Shown here one piece after another: positions 41,996 through 49,912 of a stretch of 64,000 bases of DNA. The position numbers and the translations under genes were made by a program. A model generated the notes under the pieces. That model worked only from the letters and a program-made list of their open reading frames with translations, was not told the origin of the DNA and searched no databases. Each line of letters begins with the position of its first letter. The first letter of the stretch is position 1. This DNA is from Candidatus Methylomirabilota bacterium (lineage in GTDB: Bacteria > Methylomirabilota > Methylomirabilia > Rokubacteriales > CSP1-6), in the NCBI GenBank assembly GCA_036001065.1, contig DASYUQ010000116.1, positions 57,015 through 121,014 of the forward strand, written 5' to 3'.

Positions 41996-42760
41996 CTACC
42001 GCAGGCCGACCAGGTTGTAGAACATCCAGCCCGAGCGGCCGTCGTTCCGGCTGACCCGCACCCAGACGTCTTTGTGCGAGTGTCCCGTGAGCTGGGCTCC
42101 GTCCTCGACGACGAAGGCAACCTTGTGATTGAGGCCGGGGCCTTCGCGCACGTTACTCTTGCTCAGGGCCTTGAGCGGTAGGGGCAAGGGAAAGCCGGCT
42201 TCTCCGTCCAGGCGGGCGTCCCTCGACGCTCGCCACTCGCCCCCCGCGCTGAGCGCCTTGACCCGGCCGGTGAGATACATCGTGCCGGCGTAGTTCTGCC
42301 TCTTGAATTCTTCGGTCGCCATTCTCATCAACTGCTTGGCCTGCTGCACGTCCTGATCTCGTCCTCGTCCGGCGGCCTTCTCGAGTAGCTGGAGCGCGAT
42401 CTCGGCCTCGGCGAAGTTGGAGGCCGCTTCGGCCTTGCTTTCGACCCCGCGCAGCCTGGCCATTGACCGGACCACCTCCAGGGTGGCCAGGTCGAGCTTC
42501 TCCTGGAGCGCCCGTAGCTGGGCCTCCCGCTCGAGCAGAACCAGGTAGGCTCGGTTGAGCTTCAGTTCGAGTTCTTGATTCACGGTGGTCTGCCGCCTCA
42601 ACAGGTCATCGGCAGTCGCCCGTTCTCGCGCCGCCCGGCCGCGCGCGGCCGCCTGGCCGAACGGCTCGGAGAAGGCGGCACAGCCCGCGACCATGCTCGC
42701 GGCGACCGACACCCAGAGGATCAGGCGGGCTGGCGCGCTCAGTGCGAGTCTCAACATCAT
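41996..42760 (-). CDS. SH3-domain lipoprotein with central coiled coil
   Basis: A 254-residue lipoprotein. The signal peptide MMLRLALSAPARLILWVSVAASMVAGC ends in lipobox VAGC. A helical coiled coil follows (about 45-150: TVNQELELKLNRAYLVLLE, REAQLRALQEKLDLATLEVV) and a bacterial SH3 domain closes the protein (about 195-254: SNVREGPGLNHKVAFVVEDG, WVRVSRNDGRSGWMFYNLVG). It probably sits on the periplasmic face and binds cell wall, like YgiM-type proteins. ATG 42760 precedes the signal directly. It ends 6 bp from the convergent diguanylate cyclase stop. A TATACT at about 42895 on the minus strand may be its -10 element. Confidence 0.82.
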   Translation of the reverse strand: MMLRLALSAPARLILWVSVAASMVAGCAAFSEPFGQAAARGRAARERATADDLLRRQTTVNQELELKLNRAYLVLLEREAQLRALQEKLDLATLEVVRSMARLRGVESKAEAASNFAEAEIALQLLEKAAGRGRDQDVQQAKQLMRMATEEFKRQNYAGTMYLTGRVKALSAGGEWRASRDARLDGEAGFPLPLPLKALSKSNVREGPGLNHKVAFVVEDGAQLTGHSHKDVWVRVSRNDGRSGWMFYNLVGLR

Positions 42761-42944
42761 GCCCAACGAAATTGCAACCCCGGTACCAGGTCCCCCCGAT
42801 CGATAACGGCCTGTTTCTATGGAGTTTGGGCGGGGCGAGACTGGCGAGAAATCGACCATCTGGACAGGAAATGCCCAGGGATGGCGGGGGATAAGTATAG
42901 TCGGGGCTGATCGCCTTGAACGCCTCGACGGTCTTGCGGCAACC

Positions 42945-44654
42945 CTAATTCACGGCGTCGAGCCAAACGTCGATCAGGGCGAGTTGGCCGGAGGCGACGG
43001 CCTTGAGCCCGCGCTCCAAGGCGGGCCGCACCTCGCTCGGCTCCTCCACCTTCTCCCCGTACCCATCGAACGCGCGGGCAATGGCAGCATAGTCCGGGCT
43101 CGGTGTGATCGACGTGCCCACAAAGGTCTTGGACTTCACCGCCCACCCTTCGGGGTAATACCGTGGAACGCCGGACTTCTGGGAAAGATACCCATGGTTG
43201 TTGAACATCACGATCAGGAGCGGCATCCCGTATTCCTGGGCGAGTCCCAACGCGGCCAGCACCGGGTTGTAGCTGAAGGCACCATCACCGATGGTCACGA
43301 TGACCGGCCGGGCGGGGGCCGCCGCCTTGACGCCGAGCGCTGTCCCCAAGCCGGTCCCCAGGCCACCGCAGAAGCCCGAGAAGAATGCCCCGGGCTTCAG
43401 GCGATCGAGATGGCTCACGATGTGGCTGCGGTGGGTGATCGTCTCATCCACGACGATCGCGTCGGACGGAAGGACTTCGTTCAGCTCATGCACGATCCAT
43501 CGGGTGTCGATCGGCCTTCGGTTCTTGAGCGCCAGCGCTTCTTCTTCCCACGCCTGCCTGCGCTGTTGATGGCGTTTGCCCCACTCGGCGGCCCGTCGGG
43601 CTCGTGTCGCGTCACCGGCGATCCGCTTGGTCAATCGCTCGACGAGTTGGCCCAGCGAGCTTTCCGGCTCACCCGCGAGGCAGAGGTCGACCGACAGCCC
43701 CCAATAAGGAAGCTCGGGACGCAGCGGGCTTTCGCCCAGCACCGCCACTCTGGCTCCCCTCGGACCGGCCGACAGAGGATGCCAGGGACGGAGCGCGTTC
43801 AGCAGAAGCACCAGATCGGCGTCCTTCAGGTAGGGCCCCGGGTCGTTGCCACCATGCAGGGGATGGGTGCGCGGAAAGTTGACGTATCCGGGGTCGCGCG
43901 TCTCCACGACCGGAGCGCCAAGCAGCTCAGCCAGCTCGACGAGCCGCTCGACAGCACCGACGGTTCGCCCGAGCTCCTCGGGGATGATGACCGGGTGCTT
44001 CGCCTCGGCCAGCATGCGGGCCAGCTCTTCGATCCCTCGCGGATCGGCCGTCGGACAGTGGGGGAGGCTCGCCGCCGCCGGGGCATTCGTGGCCATCGTC
44101 GCGAAGAGGTACTCCATGGGGAGGGAGACGAAGACCGGGCCTCGGGGAATCGACATGGCGAGTTGACAGGCGCGCTGGATCGTCGCGGGCATGAGCGCCG
44201 GCGTATTGACGCCGACGCTCCACTTCACGCACGGCTCGACCAGTCGGGCCGGGCCACCCACGTCGGCGAGGTGACGAAGCCATTGCGCGCCGGGGTCGGG
44301 CCCCTGTTCCTCGCCGAACCCGATCGATTCACCGGTGAACACCACCATCGGAACCCCCTCGTGCAGCGCGCCACGAAGCGCCATCGTCGCGTGGAGCGCC
44401 CCGACCGTCGTGTGGAGCATCACCGCCGGCAACTTGCCGGTCGCCTTGGCGTAACCGCTCGCCATGCCGAGGCTGATCTCCTCGTGTCGCGAGGAGAGGT
44501 ATCGGGGAATGGCGTCGCGCTGTGAGCACGGCTTGGCCAGATACTCCCATACGGGCGCCCATTCAGAGCCCGGGGAGGCGAAGATGTACTCGATCCCCAT
44601 CTTGCCCAGCAGGCCCACAAACGCCTCCGCGCCGCTCAAGCCCTTCACGTCCAT
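42945..44654 (-). CDS. ThDP-dependent enzyme, acetolactate synthase-like
   Basis: A 569-residue enzyme with the three domains of the acetohydroxyacid synthase/benzoylformate decarboxylase family. The N-domain holds the ThDP-activating Glu in SSRHEEIS (Glu58). The middle Rossmann domain contains HPVIIPEELG. The C-domain has the ThDP/Mg motif GDGAFSYNPVLAALGLAQEY ... MFNN (about 440-475). It should act on a 2-keto acid or similar; relatives include oxalyl-CoA decarboxylase, sulfopyruvate decarboxylase and others, so the substrate is open. FAD-binding residues of true AHAS are not obvious and there is no small subunit. Upstream on the same strand is a broken substrate-binding protein gene. Confidence 0.9.
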   Translation of the reverse strand: MDVKGLSGAEAFVGLLGKMGIEYIFASPGSEWAPVWEYLAKPCSQRDAIPRYLSSRHEEISLGMASGYAKATGKLPAVMLHTTVGALHATMALRGALHEGVPMVVFTGESIGFGEEQGPDPGAQWLRHLADVGGPARLVEPCVKWSVGVNTPALMPATIQRACQLAMSIPRGPVFVSLPMEYLFATMATNAPAAASLPHCPTADPRGIEELARMLAEAKHPVIIPEELGRTVGAVERLVELAELLGAPVVETRDPGYVNFPRTHPLHGGNDPGPYLKDADLVLLLNALRPWHPLSAGPRGARVAVLGESPLRPELPYWGLSVDLCLAGEPESSLGQLVERLTKRIAGDATRARRAAEWGKRHQQRRQAWEEEALALKNRRPIDTRWIVHELNEVLPSDAIVVDETITHRSHIVSHLDRLKPGAFFSGFCGGLGTGLGTALGVKAAAPARPVIVTIGDGAFSYNPVLAALGLAQEYGMPLLIVMFNNHGYLSQKSGVPRYYPEGWAVKSKTFVGTSITPSPDYAAIARAFDGYGEKVEEPSEVRPALERGLKAVASGQLALIDVWLDAVN

Positions 44655-44688
44655 CTGAGCCCTCCCGCGCGATCACAGCAATCCCGCG

Positions 44689-44944
44689 TCACTTCTTTGC
44701 CCAGAGCTTATCGAAGAAGCCGCTCCTCTCCATTTCATCCAGATAACGGCGGTCGACCATACTTCGAGAAGAGCCCGGCCTCCTGGGCGATCCACGGCGT
44801 CGATTGCGACAGGGTGCGCGCCCCATGGATGCCGACCAGCCTCTCCGCCGCCCCCGCCTGATGGGGCACGACGTCGAGCCCAAGCAGAATCAAGATCGCG
44901 ATCGACCACGAAGACCACCTGATATGGCGCGTGAGGCCGGCCAT
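44689..44944 (-). pseudogene. ABC substrate-binding protein relic, middle deleted
   Basis: The first 60 codons from ATG 44944 (GGGAG upstream) give a signal peptide (WSSWSIAILILLGLDVV) and the start of an NMT1-type protein: RLVGIHGARTLSQSTPWIAQEAGLFSKYG. The sequence then jumps to what reads as the very end of such a protein in another frame: VDRRYLDEMERSGFFDKLWAKK and TGA. The 250 or so residues between are missing. Both ends look well conserved, so the deletion is fairly recent. It lies 34 bp upstream of the ThDP enzyme gene in the same direction, and would have been its operon partner. Confidence 0.75.
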
Positions 44945-45045
44945 TCTCGCTCCCTGTACGGAGAGTCGCCTGATGCCTTGCCGCGAGGCCCAGCATAGCC
45001 TACCCTGGTCCCCCTGGGTCAGTCCTCGTCCCCAGGGAGGTCTCG

Positions 45046-46335
45046 ATGAAGGGCGTCACGCTCCCCACCGAAACGGTGTTCGTCCTGGAAATGTCGCCCA
45101 TCAAGTTCGGCCTCGGCGCCAGCGACGAGATCGGGTACGATGCCCGCCGCCTCGGGCTCAAGCGGGTGCTGATCGTCACCGACCGGCATCTGGTCGAGGT
45201 CGGCCTGCCCGACCGCATCCGCGCGCTCCTCGATGAGGAAGGGATCAAGGCCGACGTCTACGACGGCGTCGAGATCGAGCCGACCGACCGGTCGATGGAA
45301 GAGGCCGCCGAGTACGCGCGCCAGCGCGAGTTCGACGGGCTCATCGGCGTCGGCGGCGGCAGCGCGCTCGACACGTGCAAGGCCGTGAATCTTGTCACGA
45401 CGTATCCGGCGCCGCTGCTCGACTACATCAACAAGCCCGTCGGGCGCGGCGTGGCCGTCCCCGGTCCGCTCAAGCCGATGATCGCGGTGCCGACGACGGC
45501 CGGCACCGGCAGCGAGACGACGGCGGTGGCGGTGACCCACGTGGTCGACCAGAACGTCAAGGCGGGCGTGTCGCACCGGCTGCTGCGGCCGGCCCTCGGG
45601 CTGGTGGACCCGCTCAACACGTTGACCGCCCCGCCCCCGGTGACCGCCGCCGCCGGCGTCGATATCCTCACCCACGCCATCGAGTCCTACACGACGCGCC
45701 CGTACAACGCGCGACCGAAGCACCACCCGCCCGACCGCCCCGCCTACATCGGAGCCAACCCCGCCAGTGACGTCTGGTGCGAGAAGGCCATCGAGTACGT
45801 GGGCAAGTACCTGCGCCGCGCGGTGCTGAACGGGCTCGACCTCGAGGCGCGGGTGCACCTGGCGTTGGCGGCCAACTATGCGGGCATCGGCTTCGGCAAC
45901 GCCGGCGTCCACGTCCCCCACGCCGTCGCCTACCCCATCGCGGGGCTCGTGCGCGACTACGTGCCGGACGGCTACCGGACGACGCACGCGCTGGTCCCCC
46001 ACGGCGTGTCGGTCATCTTGACGGCGCCGGCCGCCTTCCGCTTCACCTATTCGACGTCGCCGGAACGGCATCTGCGGGCCGCCGAGCTGCTGGGGGTCCC
46101 GACCCAGGAACTCTCCGAGCGCGAGCGCCGCGAGGCCCTGCCCGGCGCGCTGATGGCGCTCATGCGTGACGTCGGGATCCCCAACGGGCTTCTGGCCATC
46201 GGTTACGGCGAGCACGACATCCCGGCGCTCATCGAGGGCACGCTCAAGCAGCCGCGGCTCCTGGCCGGCGCGCCGCGGCCGGTGGGAGCCCCGGAGCTCG
46301 AGGCGATCCTCCGCGACTCGCTCCGCCTTTGGTGA
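45046..46335 (+). CDS. Hydroxyacid-oxoacid transhydrogenase-like iron-containing alcohol dehydrogenase
   Basis: A 429-residue group III alcohol dehydrogenase. Nucleotide-binding GVGGGSALDTCKAVNL (about 102-117) and PTTAGTGSETTAVAVTH (about 149-165) are clear. Metal ligands fall in DPLNTL and ILTHAIESYT (His) and in GNAGVHVPHAVAYP (two His). The order YNARPKHHPPDRPAYIGANPASDVW and the GTLKQPRLLAGAPRP end match ADHFE1-type transhydrogenases, which pass hydride between 4-hydroxybutyrate and 2-oxoglutarate. A general alcohol dehydrogenase role is the alternative. CAGGGAGG precedes ATG 45046. An LLM oxidoreductase gene follows 7 bp on, and an MBL gene after that. Confidence 0.88.
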   Translation: MKGVTLPTETVFVLEMSPIKFGLGASDEIGYDARRLGLKRVLIVTDRHLVEVGLPDRIRALLDEEGIKADVYDGVEIEPTDRSMEEAAEYARQREFDGLIGVGGGSALDTCKAVNLVTTYPAPLLDYINKPVGRGVAVPGPLKPMIAVPTTAGTGSETTAVAVTHVVDQNVKAGVSHRLLRPALGLVDPLNTLTAPPPVTAAAGVDILTHAIESYTTRPYNARPKHHPPDRPAYIGANPASDVWCEKAIEYVGKYLRRAVLNGLDLEARVHLALAANYAGIGFGNAGVHVPHAVAYPIAGLVRDYVPDGYRTTHALVPHGVSVILTAPAAFRFTYSTSPERHLRAAELLGVPTQELSERERREALPGALMALMRDVGIPNGLLAIGYGEHDIPALIEGTLKQPRLLAGAPRPVGAPELEAILRDSLRLW

Positions 46336-46342
46336 GGTTTCT

Positions 46343-47215
46343 ATGAAAATCGGCGTCGTCTTCCCGCAAGTCGAGATCGGCAACGACCCCGCGGCCATCC
46401 GCGACTATGCGCAGGCCGTCGAGGCGATGGGCTACACCCACATCCTCACCTTCGACCACGTGCTCGGCGCCAATCCCGCGAGCTACCCGGGCTGGAAGGG
46501 CCCGTACACGTACCGGCATCCGTTCCACGAGCCCTTCGTCCTCTTCGGCTTCCTGGCCGCCGCCACCGCGCGGGTCGAGCTCGTGACCGGGATCATCATC
46601 CTGCCCCAGCGGCAGACCGCGCTCGTCGCCAAGCAGGCGGCCACGGTGGACGTGCTCTCGGGCGGCCGGCTCCGCCTGGGCGTCGCCGTCGGCTGGAACT
46701 TCGTGGAGTACGAAGCGCTCGGCGAAGACTTCCAGACCCGGGGCCAGCGGATCGAGGAGCAGATCGAGATGCTCCGCACGCTCTGGACGCGGGAGCTCGT
46801 CACCGTGAAGGCGCGCTGGCACCGCGTGTCCGACGCGGGGATCAACCCGCTGCCGGTGCAGCGGCCGATTCCGATCTGGATGGGTGGCGAGAGCGAGCGC
46901 GTCCGGCGGCGGGCCGCGCGCCTGGCCGACGGCTGGATGCCCCACTTCCGTCCCGGGCCCGAGGCCCAGGCCCTCATCGATCACCTGTACGGCTGGGTCC
47001 GGGAGGCGGGACGCGACCCTGGGAAGTTCGGGATCGAGGGGCGCTTCACGCTGGCCCAGGTGCCGCGCGACCAGTGGGCGAAGGAGCTGGCGGCGTGGCG
47101 CGCCCTGCGCGGCGTGACCCACGTCTGCGTTCACACGGTCGGGCTCGGGCTCAAGACATCGGCCGATCACGTCGAGACTCTCCGCCGCTTCAGGGACGAG
47201 GCGGGGGTCCGTTGA
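46343..47215 (+). CDS. LLM class F420/FMN-dependent oxidoreductase
   Basis: A 290-residue luciferase-like TIM barrel: MKIGVVFPQVEIG, AMGYTHILTFDHVLGANP, LVTGIIILPQRQTALVAKQAATVDVLSGGRLRLGVAVGWN (about 78-117) and PIPIWMGGESERVRRRAARLADGWMP. This pattern, with GVAVGWN and GGESE, is typical of probable F420-dependent members of actinobacterial and rokubacterial type. The substrate is not predictable. It lies 7 bp behind the transhydrogenase gene and 14 bp before an MBL gene, so the three form an operon, probably for oxidation of a hydroxy or cyclic compound. Confidence 0.92.
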   Translation: MKIGVVFPQVEIGNDPAAIRDYAQAVEAMGYTHILTFDHVLGANPASYPGWKGPYTYRHPFHEPFVLFGFLAAATARVELVTGIIILPQRQTALVAKQAATVDVLSGGRLRLGVAVGWNFVEYEALGEDFQTRGQRIEEQIEMLRTLWTRELVTVKARWHRVSDAGINPLPVQRPIPIWMGGESERVRRRAARLADGWMPHFRPGPEAQALIDHLYGWVREAGRDPGKFGIEGRFTLAQVPRDQWAKELAAWRALRGVTHVCVHTVGLGLKTSADHVETLRRFRDEAGVR

Positions 47216-47229
47216 GGGAGGCTAAGAGG

Positions 47230-48156
47230 ATGCGCACCGTTGTCCTGGGGTTCGTCGCGACGATCATGGCCGTTCTTCCCGCGTGGGGACAGGAGCTGAC
47301 ACCCATCAAGCTGGCCGAGGGCGTCTACGCGATCACCGGCCCCCGCGGCGCCATCAACACGGGCTTCGTGGTGGGGGATCGCGGCGTCTTCGTCTACAGC
47401 TGTCAGCTCGCCGAGTACGATCAGCGGCTGGCCGCGATCCGGAGCGTGGCCGGCGGCAAGCCGATTCGCTTCGTCGCCAACGGCCACTACGCCTGGGACG
47501 ACGTGGGCTGCAACCACATGCTGGCCGAGCAGGGCGCGGTGATACTCGGGAACCCCGAGTTCGCCAGGCTGCTCCGCCCGTACTGGGCCGGTCGGGTCGC
47601 GGGCGACCTCAAAGGCGGGCGTGTGAAGAAGGAATACCTCGAAGGCAAGCGGGTCGAGATGGCCCTGCCGTCGGTGCTCTTTGACCAGAAGCTGACCCTC
47701 GACCTCGGCACCCACGTCGTCGAGCTGATCTTCATGGGGAAGGCCCACACCCCGGACAATACGGTCGCCTGGCTCCCCAGGGAAAAGGTCCTCTTCACCA
47801 ACGACCTCCTCTTCGCCGAGCTTCACCCGGTGGCCGACGAGCGCTCCGACATCGCGAACTGGCAGCGCATCTTGAAGACGCTGGCGGGCTGGGACCCCGC
47901 CAGCGTGGTGCCGGGCCACGGGCGCTTCACGGCCGGCAACGGCCCGAAGTCGCTCCTCGAGCTCGACCGCTACTGGGAGACGCTGCGCGGGAAGGTCCGC
48001 ACGATGAAGGAGAGCGGAAAGTCGCTGGAGGATGTCAAGAAGGGCATCGGGGCGGAGTTCACGGAGTTTTCGAGCTGGGGCAAGGGCGGGCGCCTGGAGC
48101 CGGCGGAGGCGGTCCGATCGGCCGCCGAGCTGATCTACGGGGAGCTCTCGAAGTAG
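47230..48156 (+). CDS. Exported MBL-fold protein with altered metal motif
   Basis: A 308-residue protein with a signal peptide (MRTVVLGFVATIMAVLPAWG, start behind GGAGGGAGG upstream) and a metallo-beta-lactamase fold of the type found with quinoprotein systems (SoxH-like): IKLAEGVYAITGPRGAINTGFVVGD, FMGKAHTPDNTVAWLP with its His, and VVPGHG with its His. The first metal motif, usually HxHxDH, reads HYAWDD (His86, Ala88, Asp90, Asp91), so two His ligands are lost. A binding role or one-metal chemistry is possible. It is the third gene of the transhydrogenase-LLM operon and faces the convergent small gene at 48170. Confidence 0.88.
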   Translation: MRTVVLGFVATIMAVLPAWGQELTPIKLAEGVYAITGPRGAINTGFVVGDRGVFVYSCQLAEYDQRLAAIRSVAGGKPIRFVANGHYAWDDVGCNHMLAEQGAVILGNPEFARLLRPYWAGRVAGDLKGGRVKKEYLEGKRVEMALPSVLFDQKLTLDLGTHVVELIFMGKAHTPDNTVAWLPREKVLFTNDLLFAELHPVADERSDIANWQRILKTLAGWDPASVVPGHGRFTAGNGPKSLLELDRYWETLRGKVRTMKESGKSLEDVKKGIGAEFTEFSSWGKGGRLEPAEAVRSAAELIYGELSK

Positions 48157-48169
48157 CGGCGGGGCGGCG

Positions 48170-48376
48170 TTACTCCACCAAGCGCCGCAGCTCGTAAGGC
48201 CGGTCAGGCTCTTTGTCGGCCGGCAGGTACGGCCTCGCCGGTTGCCCGGCGGGGCCGAGATGCCTGATGAACTTGTAGATCGCTGGGGCGCCGGTCTCGG
48301 CGCCCGCAGAAGTGGCGAGACCGGGCGCGATCGAAATCATGAGCCCCGCGGCGAGGATTGCCAGATGCTTGTCCAC
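48170..48376 (-). CDS. Small exported protein, 68 residues
   Basis: Read from GTG 48376, which has AGGAGG 6 bases upstream. It has a signal peptide (DKHLAILAAGLMISIAPGLA, cleavage near TSAGAE) and a short mature part, APAIYKFIRHLGPAGQPARP and YLPADKEPDRPYELRRLVE. It follows the substrate-binding protein gene by 26 bp on the same strand, so the two are probably co-transcribed and both are exported. Family unknown; too short for a fold guess. The tail rich in Pro and charge suggests an extended peptide. Confidence 0.6.
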   Translation of the reverse strand: MDKHLAILAAGLMISIAPGLATSAGAETGAPAIYKFIRHLGPAGQPARPYLPADKEPDRPYELRRLVE

Positions 48377-48402
48377 GAGGGACCTCCTGACGTGATGGCC
48401 GG

Positions 48403-49398
48403 TCAGCGGAGGCCGGCCAGGGCGCGCTCGTAGTACGAGAGATCGAGATACTTCTCCGGAGACGGCGGCGTCCCACCCCACTGGCCTTCGATCTCGGCCC
48501 GAAGCTTCAGGACGTTCTTGAACCCCTCCACGTCCAGGCGGGCGTCCGTCGCGTAGCCGCCCGCGGGATCAGCCACGACGTCGGAGCATTGCCCCGCGAC
48601 CTCGGGGTCCAGCTTCAAGCGCTCGACCAGGAGCGCCACGGACTCCGCCTTGTTGGCCGGGGTCTTCACCCAGCGCAGGCCCTCGAGGTACGCCTGGATG
48701 TAACGAACGACCGTGTCCTCATTGGCCCGTGCCCAGCTGCGCGTGGCGAAGGCGCCGCTTCCCTGGTAGGGGCCGATCGCCTGGACCGCCATGCCCAGGC
48801 TCCGCAATCCTCCCCGTTCCGCCCTCACGGAGTGGGGCAGGTTCAGCATTGAGGCCGCATAGCTCTTGTCCTTGAGCAGGGCCTCGAGCCGCGACGAGGC
48901 CCCGCCTACGGCCTTCACCGTGTACTCCCCCCGCTGCACGCCGTTCATCGCCAGCATTTTGTAGAGCTGGAGCGCATAGGCGGTGTTGGGAGCATCCACC
49001 GCCACCGTCCTTCCCCGAAGGTCGGCGATCGAGCGGATGTCCGGTTGGACGTAGAGGCCATTCAAGCCGTTGTCGCCGCCCATCACGACCACCACGTCGA
49101 CCTTGGCCAGCTCCACCATCGCGATGGCGTTGTCCACCGCCGCGTGCGCGAGATCGTAATTCCCCTTCGCGAGCCCCTCCCGCAACACCATGGAATTCGG
49201 GGTGAAGTGGAGATCGACCTTCAGGCCGCGTCTGGCGAAAAGCCCCTTGGTCTGGGCGGCGTAGATCGGCAGATTCTGAAGCCCGGGGAACACGATCACG
49301 CGCAGCGGGATCTCCGCCGCCTGGGACGGCGCCATCAGGCCGGCCGCCACGGCGAGCGCCAGCGCCACTCTTGCTCCACATCGAAGGGATCGTCGCAT
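48403..49398 (-). CDS. ABC transporter substrate-binding protein, NMT1/TauA-like
   Basis: A 331-residue exported protein with signal peptide RCGARVALALAVAAGLMAPS (cleavage near SQAAE). IPLRVIVFPGLQNLPIYAAQTKGLFARRGLKVDLHFTPNS begins the first lobe, YDLAHAAVDNAIAMV forms the ligand cleft and DLRGRTVAVDAPNTAYALQLYKML is the hinge-side strand, as in NMT1-like proteins. ATG 49398 has AGGAGG 7 bases upstream. No permease or ATPase is encoded beside it; a 68-residue exported protein follows. The window contains one more intact NMT1-like protein (33578) and one relic, so these proteins appear to serve shared transport machinery elsewhere. Confidence 0.92.
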   Translation of the reverse strand: MRRSLRCGARVALALAVAAGLMAPSQAAEIPLRVIVFPGLQNLPIYAAQTKGLFARRGLKVDLHFTPNSMVLREGLAKGNYDLAHAAVDNAIAMVELAKVDVVVVMGGDNGLNGLYVQPDIRSIADLRGRTVAVDAPNTAYALQLYKMLAMNGVQRGEYTVKAVGGASSRLEALLKDKSYAASMLNLPHSVRAERGGLRSLGMAVQAIGPYQGSGAFATRSWARANEDTVVRYIQAYLEGLRWVKTPANKAESVALLVERLKLDPEVAGQCSDVVADPAGGYATDARLDVEGFKNVLKLRAEIEGQWGGTPPSPEKYLDLSYYERALAGLR

Positions 49399-49572
49399 GG
49401 TCCTGCCTCCTGTTTCTTGCGCTTTCGCCAACGCTACCCGAGGGCAGTGACACCGGCGTTGGCGATCTGCTGTCTGCTATGCATGGAAGGACTCCTGGGG
49501 GTCTCGCCCGACGCGAACACTATGGTGGGCTTGGAAGCGTGTCAATGACGGGCGAATCGTGCGGGCGTGTTG

Positions 49573-49905
49573 TTGACAAGTGAAATGTCCGCTTGGTTTT
49601 GACACGTGATCTGTCCGCTTTCAGAGTCCTGGGCCGACGGGGAGACGGGGGCTGCCGGGGCGGCGGTGGGCCGGGACGGCCCGGCGGAGGGCCCGGGCGC
49701 GGGCGGGTGGGACGTGGGCGCCGGCCACGCGGAAGCGGCCATTGACGGCGTGCTCGAGGACGGCGGGCAGCGGAGCGCCCGTCGGCGCGTAGTGGCCAAG
49801 GCACTGCGTGCCTCGCCAGACGGTGTGAGCGCCGTCGAGGTGGCGGCGGAGGATGACGTGCAGGGACGAGGCCAAGGGAAAGGCCGGGCTGGAGCGGGCG
49901 GTGGC
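49573..49905 (-). mobile_element. IS relic: element end with two subterminal repeats and a transposase C-terminal fragment
   Basis: At 49573-49594 and 49599-49620 two 22-base direct repeats share 19 bases (TTGACA-GTGA--TGTCCGCTT), spaced 26 bp apart, as in insertion sequences with repeated transposase-binding sites at their ends. Directly inside on the minus strand, from about 49875 to 49621, the frame reads LHVILRRHLDGAHTVWRGTQ then GHYAPTGAPLP and a Pro/Ala-rich tail, like the last part of an integrase-type transposase. The rest of the element is missing; 8 bp past the fragment begins the 3' end of the ADP-ribosylglycohydrolase gene. No opposite end was found. Confidence 0.5.
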
Positions 49906-49912
49906 CTATATA

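Noticed and set aside
42819..44525. Long plus-strand open frame (568 codons) opposite the ThDP enzyme gene
   Set aside because: It is the antisense of a gene with clear family motifs. Its composition is rich in Arg, Gly, His and Gln without any domain, as expected of a high-GC shadow frame.
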